The notes: generated by a model not told the origin, from the sequence alone. Positions 43,332 to 52,101 are shown, counted from the first letter of the stretch. The stretch: 64,000 bases of DNA from Burkholderia sp. WSM2230 (GCF_000472445.1 NZ_AXAJ01000007.1:750-64749); one strand, 5' to 3'. Numbers and translations: made by a program.

Positions 43332-43660
43332 CGCCGAAGCCTGCGGTGTATGTGCCTCCGCCCGCGCCTGCTGTTGTGGTGGCGCCCGAGCCGGTGGTGT
43401 ACGTTCCGCCGCCGCGTCCTCCTGCGCCTGCTGTTGTGGTGGCGCCCAAGCCGGTGGTGTACGTTCCGCCGCCACCCGCGCCGACGGTCGTCGTGACGCC
43501 GAAACCCGTTGCTTACGTCGCGCCGCCCGTGGTGTATGCGCCGCCGCCCGTCGTCTACGTGGCGCCGCGCCGCGTCTATGTCGCGCCGGCGCCGCGTCCG
43601 GCGGTGTGGGTGCCCGGACACTGGGTCGGCAATCTGTATGTGCCCGCGCACTGGTCCTGA
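43298..43660 (+). pseudogene. Val/Pro-rich C-terminal part of the frameshifted exported protein
   Basis: A 120-residue frame with no ribosome binding site. It is built of about seven VVVAPKPVVYVPPP-like units and ends AVWVPGHWVGNLYVPAHWS, the YXWGXW-type tail seen in many exported Burkholderiales proteins. It follows directly from the 42588 frame after a one-base shift, so the two are most likely one gene of about 357 codons. The shift could be real decay, phase-variable slippage or a sequencing error. Confidence 0.6.
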
Positions 43661-43821
43661 TCAGCAAGATCATGCGATCCAGAATGCGCTTCATTTGCAC
43701 CTGCCGCGGCAATCGAGGCAGTCGCGGCAGTGGCTTCAGCCGTGCCGCCCAGGCCAGCCGCTTCGACACCGCGCAATCTTTTCAGCACCACCGCGCGAAG
43801 CAGAACCCCCAACCGCTTGCG

Positions 43822-44145
43822 ATGCCGCAACAGCGTTCAGCGAGCGCATCGGACGGAACCGGCACTCGCAAGGCAGGCGTATGGGTAACAATCATCGTGG
43901 CGGCTGCGTTGGCAATCGCCGTGCAGCGCTTCGCCGCCCACGCCGACGTGTCTCGCGAACTTCGCGCGATGGTTGGAGCGACGAATTGCGCCGCGCGCTA
44001 CGCCGCCTTGCTCGACCTGGCGGAACTGGCGCGCCGCGACGGTACGTCGTCGGACGTGGTGATGCGCGGCCTTGCGAACAAGGGCGGCATGCGCGGCGCG
44101 ATGAACGAATGCCCGCGCCTGAGTCTCAGCGGATCGGCACAATAG
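43822..44145 (+). CDS. Small single-pass membrane protein, unknown function
   Basis: About 107 residues. One hydrophobic helix (VWVTIIVAAALAIAVQRFA) at about 20-38 is followed by a soluble tail with two cysteines (TNCAARYAALLDLAELARRD; NECPRLSLSG). I do not recognise a family. ATG 43822 is chosen because it puts the helix near the N-terminus; no strong ribosome binding site is seen. It is convergent with the kinase gene at 44201. Confidence 0.5.
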   Translation: MPQQRSASASDGTGTRKAGVWVTIIVAAALAIAVQRFAAHADVSRELRAMVGATNCAARYAALLDLAELARRDGTSSDVVMRGLANKGGMRGAMNECPRLSLSGSAQ

Positions 44146-44200
44146 CGGGCGGCTCAACGCTCAACGCACCGCGCACCACGCTCATGCGCTCACCGCGCGG

Positions 44201-45421
44201 CTACGACGGCTCTACAGTGAGCGTCAACGGAAAACGGATCGTGAACGTGGTGCCCACACCTTCGCGCGACGCGAAGTCGATGTGTCCGCACAACACTCGG
44301 CACAGTTCCTTTACGATGGCGAGTCCGAGCCCGGTGCCGGGAATGTCCTCGTCGGCAGCGCGCTCGAATTCGTCGAATACGCGGTCGGCGTCGGCAGCCG
44401 CGATGCCCACGCCGGTATCCGACACGCGGATCGAGAAATGCTCCGGACCGGCCATCGCGAAATGCAGGTCGACCTGCCCGGATTGCGTGTACTTGATCGC
44501 GTTCGAAAGCAGATTCACAGCGATCTGCTTGAGCTTCAAACGGTTCGACGTCACCGTGGAAAGCGCAGGATCGAACGCGCTGTGCAACGTCAAGCCCTTG
44601 GCCTCGATGGACGGCCGCGACGACGCCACGAGCTCCTCATAGAGCTCACGGAGATCGACCTGTTCGAGCGTGAGCGGCGCGCCGTCGCCGAGTATCACCG
44701 AGTACTCGACCATCTGTTCGACAAGCGCCTTCATGTCTTCCGCCTGCCGGTTCGCGAGCATCAGCGCGGTGTCGGCCTTCGCGGGCGCGCGAGCAATGAG
44801 TTGCAGCGCCATCGAAAACGCATTCAGAAAATTACGTAGATCGTGAACCACGCTGCGCGTGATGTGCATGCGCGACTCGTACAATTCGCCGACAAGCCGC
44901 TGCTTCAGCTTCAACTCATGATTGGCGCGCTCTAGCCGGCCAGTGTATTCGTCGATCTTGCGGTCGCGTTCGCTGACCACTTCCCTGATCGACGTGAGCG
45001 TAACCACGCTCAGCGTTTCCGCGATCATGCGGCGCGCGCGTCTTTCGTGGCGGCGCGTGAACGCGTTGTCGCGCGCTGCGTAGGTATCGAGCGCATCGGC
45101 GAGAACCTGGTGGAAAAGATCCAGCTCGCGCACGAGTTCTTCGATACGGTAGCCCTGGCGCCAGCGCACCATGCCGTGCTTGCGCGCATCGCGTTCGATG
45201 GCGGGTTCGACGCGTTCCAGGTCTTCGACATCGAGCGCCGCGCATAAGCCCTCGAGAATGTCCGGAAGATGGTCGGCAAGCTGCTGATAGGTGAGCTTGT
45301 CGGCTTCCACGAGGTCGACGTCGCCAAAAACCGCATTCATCCATTGCTCTGTCAATTGAACCCGCTCGGCGCGAACAAAATCGGCGAAGTTGCGCAGCGG
45401 GCTTACGCGTGTGTCATTCAT
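44201..45421 (-). CDS. Soluble sensor histidine kinase with RsbRD-like N-terminal domain
   Basis: A 406-residue kinase without membrane helices. Residues about 10-155 form an all-helical RsbRD/globin-like sensor (FADFVRAERVQLTEQWMNAVF; RWRQGYRIEELVRELDLFHQ), then a coiled coil and the phosphoacceptor histidine in SVVHDLRNFLNAFS. The ATPase domain has NLLSNAIKYTQSG, DTGVGIAAAD and GTGLGLAIVKEL. No response regulator gene is adjacent, so it is an orphan kinase. It probably senses a cytoplasmic signal. Confidence 0.87.
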   Translation of the reverse strand: MNDTRVSPLRNFADFVRAERVQLTEQWMNAVFGDVDLVEADKLTYQQLADHLPDILEGLCAALDVEDLERVEPAIERDARKHGMVRWRQGYRIEELVRELDLFHQVLADALDTYAARDNAFTRRHERRARRMIAETLSVVTLTSIREVVSERDRKIDEYTGRLERANHELKLKQRLVGELYESRMHITRSVVHDLRNFLNAFSMALQLIARAPAKADTALMLANRQAEDMKALVEQMVEYSVILGDGAPLTLEQVDLRELYEELVASSRPSIEAKGLTLHSAFDPALSTVTSNRLKLKQIAVNLLSNAIKYTQSGQVDLHFAMAGPEHFSIRVSDTGVGIAAADADRVFDEFERAADEDIPGTGLGLAIVKELCRVLCGHIDFASREGVGTTFTIRFPLTLTVEPS

Positions 45422-45526
45422 AGTGGCGCGGTGGATAAAGTTTCGGAATTGTGCGCGTGGCCATAAAACGGCAACCCATTATCACCGCAAATCGACGGCG
45501 TGGCGTCGAATTTGCAGGCCGCGAGG

Positions 45527-46423
45527 TCATCCGTTGCGCTCCTTCAGAAAATCGACGAACGCGCGCAGCGGCGCGGGCACGTGACGGTGCCCGGGATAAT
45601 AGAGAAAAGGCCCCGAAAAGCGTTGCCACCATGGTTGCAGGATCGGTTCCAGGGCGCCGCTGTCGAGATGCGGGCGAAGCATGTCTTCGAACAGATGAAT
45701 CACGCCCACACCCGCGACGGCCGCGCTGACGAGCAGATCCATCGCAGCACCGGGCCGCACGAGCAGAGGCCCCGACGGATTCAGTTGCACCACTTCGCCG
45801 TCGCGCTCGAAGTACCAGGTCGGCATCGCCCCGCCGGCAAACTGACCGCGCAGGCACGCATGCGCAAGCAGTTCGCGCGGATGCTGCGGGCGTCCGCGAA
45901 TGTCGAGATAGCCGGGCGCGGCGGCCGTTGCGAAGCGCTGCACGCGCGGGCCGATCGGCACGGCGATCATGTCCTGCTCGAGCCGTTCGTCGTAACGGAT
46001 ACCGGCGTCGCAGCCGATTGAAAGCACGTCGACAAAGCCGTCCTCGACGAGCACTTCGACGCGAATGTCGGGATATGCTTGCAGAAACGGCGCGACGATA
46101 CCAGGCAGCACGATGCGTGCGGCACTCGCGGGTACGTTGAGCTTGAGCGTCCCACTCGGCTGCTCGCGGAACACGTTGAGCACGTCGAGCGCCGCTTCCA
46201 TTTCGCTGAAGAGCGGAGTCAGCTTTTCCAGCAGACGCAGGCCCGCTTCGGTTGGCGCGACGCTGCGCGTGGTCCGGTTCAGGAGGCGCAAACCGAGCCT
46301 CGTTTCCAGCCGGCGCACCGCGACGCTCAAGCTCGACGCTGAAACGCCGCTGCTGCGCGCCGCGTCGCGAAAGCCGCCCGCGCGTGCAACGGAGATGAAA
46401 GCCGTGAGGTCGTTTAATTCCAT
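45527..46423 (-). CDS. LysR-type regulator divergent from an aldo/keto reductase gene
   Basis: A 298-residue LysR protein. The helix-turn-helix is ISVARAGGFRDAARSSGVSASSLS followed by VAVRRLETRLGLRLLNRTTRS, quoted in parts; the effector domain starts near 90. This YafC/DmlR-like branch often controls an adjacent oxidoreductase. It is divergent from the aldo/keto reductase gene at 46533 with a 109-base shared gap. Its ligand is unknown. Confidence 0.86.
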   Translation of the reverse strand: MELNDLTAFISVARAGGFRDAARSSGVSASSLSVAVRRLETRLGLRLLNRTTRSVAPTEAGLRLLEKLTPLFSEMEAALDVLNVFREQPSGTLKLNVPASAARIVLPGIVAPFLQAYPDIRVEVLVEDGFVDVLSIGCDAGIRYDERLEQDMIAVPIGPRVQRFATAAAPGYLDIRGRPQHPRELLAHACLRGQFAGGAMPTWYFERDGEVVQLNPSGPLLVRPGAAMDLLVSAAVAGVGVIHLFEDMLRPHLDSGALEPILQPWWQRFSGPFLYYPGHRHVPAPLRAFVDFLKERNG

Positions 46424-46532
46424 AGCCGTCGTGACTGTTCGCCGAATTGAACAACCCGTGCACGTTAGCCCGCTTTATCAAACGGTGCAATCCCGGCCAT
46501 ACTGGCCTTCGATTACCAGGAAGGAGAGCAAC

Positions 46533-47414
46533 ATGCCGAATCCGCACACCACAGACACATTTCCTCTCGCCGGCCACCCAGTTTGGCGCATGGGCTACGG
46601 CGCAATGCAACTCGCGGGGCCGGGCGTGTTCGGTCCGCCGAAGGACCGCGAAGCCGCGCTTGCCGTGCTGCGCGAAGCGGTAGCCCAAGGCGTCAACCAC
46701 ATCGACACGAGCGACTTTTATGGCCCGCACGTTACCAACCAGCTGATTCGCGAGGCGCTGCATCCGTATCCCGCCGATCTCGTGCTCGTCACCAAGCTAG
46801 GCGCCGTGCGCTCCAGCGACGGCGCGTGGCTGCCGGCGCAGGAGCCGGAGGATCTCGAGCGCGGCGTGCATGACAATCTGCGCAACCTCGGCCTCGACAC
46901 GCTCGAGGTGGTCAACATGCGGCTGATGGGCGACGTGCACGCGCCTAGCGAAGGCTCAATCGAAAAGCAGGTCACCGCGCTTGCCGAGCTTCAGCAGCGC
47001 GGCTTGATTCGCCACATCGGCCTGAGCAATGCGACGCGCACGCAGATTGCCGAGGCGCAGCGCATCGCGAACATTGTCTGCGTGCAGAACCATTACAACC
47101 TCGTGCACCGTGCCGACGACACGCTGATCGACGAACTGGCGGGCAAGGGCATTGCCTATGTGCCTTTTTTCCCGCTTGGCGGCTTTACGCCGATCCAGTC
47201 GTCGGCACTCACGGACATTGCCCGAACCATCGGGGCGACACCGATGCAAGTGGCGCTCGCCTGGCTGCTGCAGCGCGCGCCCAATATTCTGCTGATCCCG
47301 GGGACGTCGTCGGTCGGGCACTTGCGCGAGAACCTGGCGGCGGCGAGCCTCCAACTGAGCGGCGAAATCCTTGCACAACTGGATGCCATCGGCCGCGCTG
47401 ACGCTCAGGCATGA
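46533..47414 (+). CDS. Aldo/keto reductase (YdbC-like)
   Basis: A 293-residue TIM-barrel oxidoreductase. The catalytic aspartate and tyrosine are in NHIDTSDFYGPH and the lysine in LVTKLGA. The usual catalytic histidine position reads VVNMRLMG, with Asn in place of His, as in the YdbC-like subgroup. NADPH contacts appear in IPGTSSVGHLRENL. AAGGAG precedes ATG 46533. It is probably induced or repressed by the divergent LysR protein. A 12-base tandem repeat follows directly after the stop. Confidence 0.86.
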   Translation: MPNPHTTDTFPLAGHPVWRMGYGAMQLAGPGVFGPPKDREAALAVLREAVAQGVNHIDTSDFYGPHVTNQLIREALHPYPADLVLVTKLGAVRSSDGAWLPAQEPEDLERGVHDNLRNLGLDTLEVVNMRLMGDVHAPSEGSIEKQVTALAELQQRGLIRHIGLSNATRTQIAEAQRIANIVCVQNHYNLVHRADDTLIDELAGKGIAYVPFFPLGGFTPIQSSALTDIARTIGATPMQVALAWLLQRAPNILLIPGTSSVGHLRENLAAASLQLSGEILAQLDAIGRADAQA

Positions 47415-47419
47415 CGCTC

Positions 47420-47491
47420 ATGCAGGCGCTGATGCAGGCGCTGATGCAGGCGCTGATGCAGGCGCTGATGCAGGCGCTGATGCGGGCACTG
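47420..47491. repeat. 12-bp tandem repeat, five perfect copies plus one degenerate
   Basis: The unit ATGCAGGCGCTG is repeated head to tail from 47420 to 47479 without change, then once as ATGCGGGCACTG. It lies between the convergent aldo/keto reductase and LysR genes. The unit length is a multiple of three, so in one frame it encodes LMQA repeats, but no gene there is supported. Confidence 0.92.
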
Positions 47492-47524
47492 AGACCGGCC
47501 GTTAGATCCACCGGGCATGACGCC

Positions 47525-48433
47525 TCACACCGAATCCGCGATCTGCGCGCGCAACCACTGATGCGCCGGATCGCGATGCGAGCGCTCATGCCACAGCATG
47601 GCCATCTCGTAGCCGGGAATCTCGACGGGCGGCTCGACCACGCGTAGCGCGGGGTTGTTGCGCACGAGCCGCGCGGGCACCATCGCCACGAGGTCGGTGC
47701 TGGCAAGCGCAGAGATCATGAAGAGAAAGTGCGGAACGGACAGCACGACGCGGCGCGACAGACCGGCTTGGGCGAGGACCTGGTCGGTTGCGCCCGCAAA
47801 GCCGCCACCGTCCGGCGACACGATCACATGCTCGAACTTCGAGAACTGTGCCAACGCGGGGCGCCGTTTCAAGCGCGGATGATCCGCGCGGCCCGCCAGC
47901 ACATAGCGCTCTGCAAACAACACCCGCCGACGCAGGCCTGCAGGCGCGCCTTCGCTCGTATGAAAGGCGAGGTCGATCTCGCCTCGTTCCGCCTGCTTCG
48001 CGATGCGCGGCGGCGCGGCTTCGACTATTGCGAGCCGCGTGCCGGGCGCGGCCGCGCGCAGCTTATGCAGGACCGGAAGAATGATCGTCGACTCCGCGTA
48101 GTCCGTCGCCGCTATGCGCCACGTCTGCGCGGCCTCTGCGGGATCGAAAACCCGCGCGGGCGCCACGGCTTGCTCCAATGCTTCGAGCGCCTGCCGCAGC
48201 GGCTCGCGTAATGCTTCGGCACGCGCGGTTGCGCGCATGCCACGCGGCCCGGGCAGCAGCAGAGGATCGCCGAGCACGTCGCGCAGTTTGGCGAGATGCA
48301 CGCTCACGGACGGCTGTGAGAAATTCAGGCGTTCCGCAGCGCGCGTCACGTTGAGTTCCGCGAGCAGTACGTCGAGTGTGACGAGCAGGTTCAGGTCGAG
48401 CTTGCGGAGATTATTCACGGCAATACCTGTCAT
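47525..48433 (-). CDS. LysR-type regulator, NodD-like branch
   Basis: A 302-residue LysR protein opening LRKLDLNLLVTLDVLLAELN and VTRAAERLNFSQPSVSVHLAKLR, which is the pattern of the NodD/NahR/SyrM branch. An effector domain follows from about 95. It is divergent from the quinone reductase gene at 48519 across an 85-base gap and should regulate it. The ligand is unknown; this branch often responds to aromatics. Confidence 0.86.
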   Translation of the reverse strand: MTGIAVNNLRKLDLNLLVTLDVLLAELNVTRAAERLNFSQPSVSVHLAKLRDVLGDPLLLPGPRGMRATARAEALREPLRQALEALEQAVAPARVFDPAEAAQTWRIAATDYAESTIILPVLHKLRAAAPGTRLAIVEAAPPRIAKQAERGEIDLAFHTSEGAPAGLRRRVLFAERYVLAGRADHPRLKRRPALAQFSKFEHVIVSPDGGGFAGATDQVLAQAGLSRRVVLSVPHFLFMISALASTDLVAMVPARLVRNNPALRVVEPPVEIPGYEMAMLWHERSHRDPAHQWLRAQIADSV

Positions 48434-48518
48434 TTCAGCAATTCATTTCCAATATACCGCGGCTGGGCCTATCGTGTGTTCACTCCACATGAACCCGCAT
48501 CAACCAAGGCAAGCCAAA

Positions 48519-49295
48519 ATGAACGTTCTGATTGTTTATGCTCATCCTGAACCGCGGTCGTTGAATGGATCGCTGAAGGATTTCTCCGTCAAGCGCCTGC
48601 AGAAGGCGGGGCACACTGTGCAGGTTTCCGACCTCTATGCAATGAAATGGAAGGCCGCGCTCGATGTGCGCGACAGCCTAGCGCCCGCAACGGGGGAGCG
48701 CTTTGATCCTTCGCGTGCGTCGAAGCATGCGCTCGAAAACGGACTGCAAAGTCCCGACATCGCGGCCGAACAGGCAAAGCTCAAATGGGCCGATGCGGTC
48801 ATTCTGCAATTTCCGCTGTGGTGGTTTTCGATGCCCGCGATCATGAAAGGCTGGGTGGAGCGCGTCTACGCCTATGGTTTTGCGTACGGCGTGGGCGAGC
48901 ATTCCGATGCCCGCTGGGGCGACCGCTACGGCGAAGGCACGCTCGCCGGCAAACGCGCGATGCTGGTGGTCACCACGGGCGGCTGGGAGTCGCATTACAG
49001 TCCACGTGGAATCAACGGTCCGATCGACGATGTGTTGTTCCCAATCCAGCACGGCATACTGTATTACCCCGGCTTCGACGTGCTGCCGCCGTTCGTCGTG
49101 TATCGCACGAGCCGCATCGACGAAGAGAAATACGCGCAGGTGCGCGACGCGCTCGGCGAGCGCCTCGACAATCTGTGGAACACGGCGCCCATACCGTTCC
49201 GTCCGCAGAACGGCGGCGACTACCGGATTCCCGAACTCACGCTAAAGGACGACATCGCGCCGGGCCGCGAAGGTCTCAGCGTGCACGTCAAATAG
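48519..49295 (+). CDS. NAD(P)H:quinone oxidoreductase, flavodoxin-like fold
   Basis: A 258-residue flavoprotein. It begins MNVLIVYAHPEPRSLNGSLK, the FMN/FAD phosphate loop of the NQO1/MdaB family, followed by LQFPLWWFSMPAIMKGWVERV and VVTTGGWESHYSPRG. It reduces quinones or similar electrophiles by two electrons. ATG 48519 starts the first beta strand; an upstream ATG at 48489 would add ten residues. The LysR gene is divergent. The family usually protects against redox-cycling compounds. Confidence 0.86.
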   Translation: MNVLIVYAHPEPRSLNGSLKDFSVKRLQKAGHTVQVSDLYAMKWKAALDVRDSLAPATGERFDPSRASKHALENGLQSPDIAAEQAKLKWADAVILQFPLWWFSMPAIMKGWVERVYAYGFAYGVGEHSDARWGDRYGEGTLAGKRAMLVVTTGGWESHYSPRGINGPIDDVLFPIQHGILYYPGFDVLPPFVVYRTSRIDEEKYAQVRDALGERLDNLWNTAPIPFRPQNGGDYRIPELTLKDDIAPGREGLSVHVK

Positions 49296-49498
49296 TTGTG
49301 CAGTAGTCGTGCCGCGGACGCATGTTCGAACGCATGCGTTCCGCATTGAATCAGCCTGATAGTAGGGTTCGCTGAAATTTGGTTGTAAGTCGCCGTTGCT
49401 AGAGTCGTCGCTGGAATTTGCCGCCCCGTATGTAGTTGCGCATATTGCCGCTGCTACGACTGTGTTTCCCGCACACATGGAAAGGGAGAGCGACGAAG

Positions 49499-50341
49499 AT
49501 GAGTGCCGCACGTTTTGGCTGGCTGATCGTGATGTTGCTTGTCGCCGCTCCCGCATGGGCGTTCCAGTCCCGCGTGGTAACGATCCCGAGCGCGGCCATG
49601 CGCAAGTCGCCTGAAGCGACGGTCGTGTTGCCCGACCGCTATGCGCGCGGCAAGGCGGCAGAGCGCTTTCCGGTTGTCTACCTGCTGCATGGTTCTGGGG
49701 GAAACTACACCGACTGGACCACCAACTCGCCAATCGGCAAACTCGCGGACCGCTACGGCGTGATTCTCGTGATGCCCGACGGCGGCCGCGAAAGCTGGTA
49801 CATCGACAGTCCTGTCGATACACGCAGCCGTTACGCCACCTATGTCGGCACCGAAGTCGTCGCCTACGTCGACATGCATTTCCGTACGATTGCCACGAAA
49901 GAAGCACGCGCGATTACCGGCCTGAGCATGGGCGGATTCGGCGCGCTGCATATCGCACTGGAAAGGCCCGACGAATTCGGCGCGGCCGGAAGCATGAGCG
50001 GCGCAGTGGACCCGCGCGGCTGCGAGGACGAGCCGGGTATCGATCAGGTGTTCGGCGATCCCGCCATGCATGCGGATTTCTGGAACAGCGAAGCGCTGGT
50101 CGAACATGCGCGCAGCTTTGCGAGCGCGCATATTGCGCTGATGATCGACTGCGGCATGAACGATTCGCTCGTGCATTCGAACCGGATGCTGCATGCGCGG
50201 CTCGTCGAGCTAGGTGTGCCGCATCGTTATGCGGAGCGGCCCGGCGGTCATACGTGGAATTACTGGGCCAATGCAGTGCGGTATCAGGTGCAGTTCTTTT
50301 CGAACGGCTTCAGGCGCAACGGCGGCAGCGCGATAACTTAG
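49499..50341 (+). CDS. Secreted alpha/beta-hydrolase esterase (esterase D/antigen 85 family)
   Basis: A 280-residue precursor with a signal peptide (FGWLIVMLLVAAPAWAFQ). The nucleophile serine is S143 in GLSMGG, the oxyanion region is LLHGSGGNYTDW near 62-73, and the other triad members fit the aspartate in DCGMNDSLVHS and the histidine in PGGHTWNYW. It should hydrolyse an ester or act as an acyltransferase in the periplasm. ATG 49499 follows AGGGAGAGCGACGA. It appears to be a single-gene unit. Confidence 0.85.
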   Translation: MSAARFGWLIVMLLVAAPAWAFQSRVVTIPSAAMRKSPEATVVLPDRYARGKAAERFPVVYLLHGSGGNYTDWTTNSPIGKLADRYGVILVMPDGGRESWYIDSPVDTRSRYATYVGTEVVAYVDMHFRTIATKEARAITGLSMGGFGALHIALERPDEFGAAGSMSGAVDPRGCEDEPGIDQVFGDPAMHADFWNSEALVEHARSFASAHIALMIDCGMNDSLVHSNRMLHARLVELGVPHRYAERPGGHTWNYWANAVRYQVQFFSNGFRRNGGSAIT

Positions 50342-50387
50342 GCGCTGCCGGTTTTTATTTCGGGAAGCGAATTAAATTCCGGGAGCT

Positions 50388-51680
50388 TCAGTCGATGCCA
50401 TGAAACACCGCGTCGTCCGGACCCAGATACGCGGGCGGGCGCCAAGCCGCGTCGCGCATCGAATGCTGAACCAGTTTTTCGACGCCGAGCAGCACCGCGA
50501 ATATCGCCATCCGCACGGGAATGCCGTTATCGGTCTGCCGGAAAATGGCGAGCCGCGAATCGTGATTGAGGTCCACGCTCAGATCGTTGGCGCCTGGCCG
50601 GCTGTCGCGCGGCAGCGGGTGCATGATCAGCGTATCGCTGCCGCACACGCTGTCCACCAGCGCCTGATTGATCTGGAAGTCGGGCGTGTAGCCTTCGAAT
50701 GATTCGTCGGTAAAGCGCTCTTTCTGGATGCGCGTGGCGTACACCACGTCGGCGCCGCGCAGCCCGCTCGGCAGGTCGTGAGTCTGTTCGATCACATGCC
50801 CGTTGCGCGAAATCTGCTCGATGATGTAGCCCGGCATTTCGAGCATGGGCGGCGAGATCAGCGTGAACTTGATGCCGCGATAAAGCGCCAGCAGCTTGAC
50901 GAGCGAGTGCACCGTGCGCCCGTATTTCAGATCGCCGACCAGCGCGATGTGCGCGCCGTCGACAATCTTGCCGAGCCGCGAGAACTCGCGCTGAATGGTG
51001 TACAGGTCGAGCAGGGCCTGGCTCGGATGCTCGCCGGGGCCATCGCCGCCGTTGATCACGGGCACGTTGGTGGCGCGCGCGAATTCGGCCACCGAGCCTT
51101 GCTCCGGATGGCGGATCACCAGCGCGTCCACGTAGCCGCTCATTACGCGGCTCGTGTCGTAGATCGACTCGCCCTTGGCCATCGACGAAAACGTGAAGCC
51201 CGTGGTGTCGCACACGGAACCGCCGAGCCGGCAGAACGCCGCCCCGAAGCTCACGCGAGTGCGCGTGCTTGCCTCGAAAAACAGATTGCCGAGCACCGCG
51301 CCTTCCAGCACTCGCGAGATTTTGCGGCGCCGCGCGATGGGCTGCATGATGTCCGCGACGCGAAAGAGCGCCTCTACCGAGTCGCGCGAGAACTGGTCGA
51401 CCGACAGCAACTGCGGCTTGCCTTCCCACAGCATCTGGCTCGCGAGAGATTGCGAGTCTACGCTTTGCGTATACTTTTCGCCCGGTTCGCCGTGCACGAC
51501 GATTTCGGACACAAATCGCTCGACGATCTCCGGCATGGCGCGGGATTCCTGCGAGTCGTCGGGCAGCAGCCATGTATCAAGCGCCCGCCGGGACACGCCG
51601 ATGCGGCCCGCGAACGTATCGCGCGTCATGTTCAGGCGCCGCATGGCGTCGCGGAGAAAGGCTTGTTGGGGGACGCTCAT
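50388..51680 (-). CDS. Aspartate carbamoyltransferase with N-terminal helix-turn-helix domain
   Basis: A 430-residue protein, about 110 longer than E. coli PyrB. Residues about 5-60 look like an XRE-type helix-turn-helix (MTRDTFAGRIGVSRRALDTW). The catalytic part starts near 90 and keeps every main active-site element: STRT at 138-141, the lysine of SMAKGES (169), GEHPSQ with H218, GRT with R255, RIQ at 317-319 and HPLPR at 354-358. So carbamoyl-aspartate synthesis is expected in pyrimidine formation. No other pyr gene is adjacent, and a second canonical pyrB is likely elsewhere. A perfect dyad lies at the promoter (51709-51729), suggesting autoregulation by the fused domain. Confidence 0.87.
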   Translation of the reverse strand: MSVPQQAFLRDAMRRLNMTRDTFAGRIGVSRRALDTWLLPDDSQESRAMPEIVERFVSEIVVHGEPGEKYTQSVDSQSLASQMLWEGKPQLLSVDQFSRDSVEALFRVADIMQPIARRRKISRVLEGAVLGNLFFEASTRTRVSFGAAFCRLGGSVCDTTGFTFSSMAKGESIYDTSRVMSGYVDALVIRHPEQGSVAEFARATNVPVINGGDGPGEHPSQALLDLYTIQREFSRLGKIVDGAHIALVGDLKYGRTVHSLVKLLALYRGIKFTLISPPMLEMPGYIIEQISRNGHVIEQTHDLPSGLRGADVVYATRIQKERFTDESFEGYTPDFQINQALVDSVCGSDTLIMHPLPRDSRPGANDLSVDLNHDSRLAIFRQTDNGIPVRMAIFAVLLGVEKLVQHSMRDAAWRPPAYLGPDDAVFHGID

Positions 51681-51694
51681 GGAGGTACCTGTCG

Positions 51695-51729
51695 GAATAT
51701 ATGCGCGGAATATACGCGGTGCGTATATT
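51695..51729 (-). promoter_or_regulatory. Perfect dyad and extra half site at the HTH-carbamoyltransferase promoter
   Basis: AATATACGC, GGT, GCGTATATT at 51709-51729 is a perfect 9-bp inverted repeat. A further half site GAATATATGCGC lies just beside it (51695-51706). The A/T cores can serve as -10 elements on the minus strand, about 30 bases before the start codon, so bound protein would block transcription. The fused helix-turn-helix is the obvious candidate ligand. Confidence 0.6.
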
Positions 51730-52101
51730 AGTTCGGCTGCGTCAGAAGTCAAGCAATTTCGGGATGCGCTTTGCCAATCCGTGCGGGGCGCGGTTACACT
51801 GCGCTTCATGCTTTACGGCCCCCTTCTCCGACTCCGCTCGTCAATCACGCCTTGTTCTGTTTTCGCAGACGTCGCGGCTGCACGCGCGCGCGGTTCGCTC
51901 GCGAGCGCGCAGCACCTCGTCGGGCAATGCCAGCCGGAGTTCGGCGCCAAAGCCAAAAAACAGCCGCTCATCTGACCGGAGCACGCTGTTCCGTCAGATG
52001 CGACGGAATAGCGGGTCACGCGCCTCGGCGGTCCTTCCTGTCTTTCCCCTTCGCACTCTGCCGGAATCGATACGGTCGCTCATCGACGTAAGAGGAAAGA
52101 C
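51730..52101. other. Divergent intergenic region, carbamoyltransferase / DapA-family gene
   Basis: About 370 bases with no gene that I can support. Short open frames occur on both strands but have no ribosome binding site or family match. Besides the dyad at its left edge I see nothing notable. Confidence 0.4.

Noticed and set aside
45414..46763. 449-codon open frame on the minus strand
   Set aside because: It overlaps the LysR gene (45527-46423) in another frame and encodes arginine-rich sequence with no family resemblance. Long antisense or out-of-frame frames are common in this GC-rich DNA.
47420..47491. Possible CRISPR array
   Set aside because: The repeats are only 12 bases, directly adjacent with no spacers, and no cas genes are present.
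47411..47647. Open frame encoding (LMQA)n repeats
   Set aside because: It is a consequence of the 12-base tandem repeat whose unit is a multiple of three; it lies mostly over the end of the LysR gene and has no start signal.
51809..51975. Short plus-strand frame between the carbamoyltransferase and DapA-family genes
   Set aside because: No ribosome binding site and low-complexity composition; probably chance.
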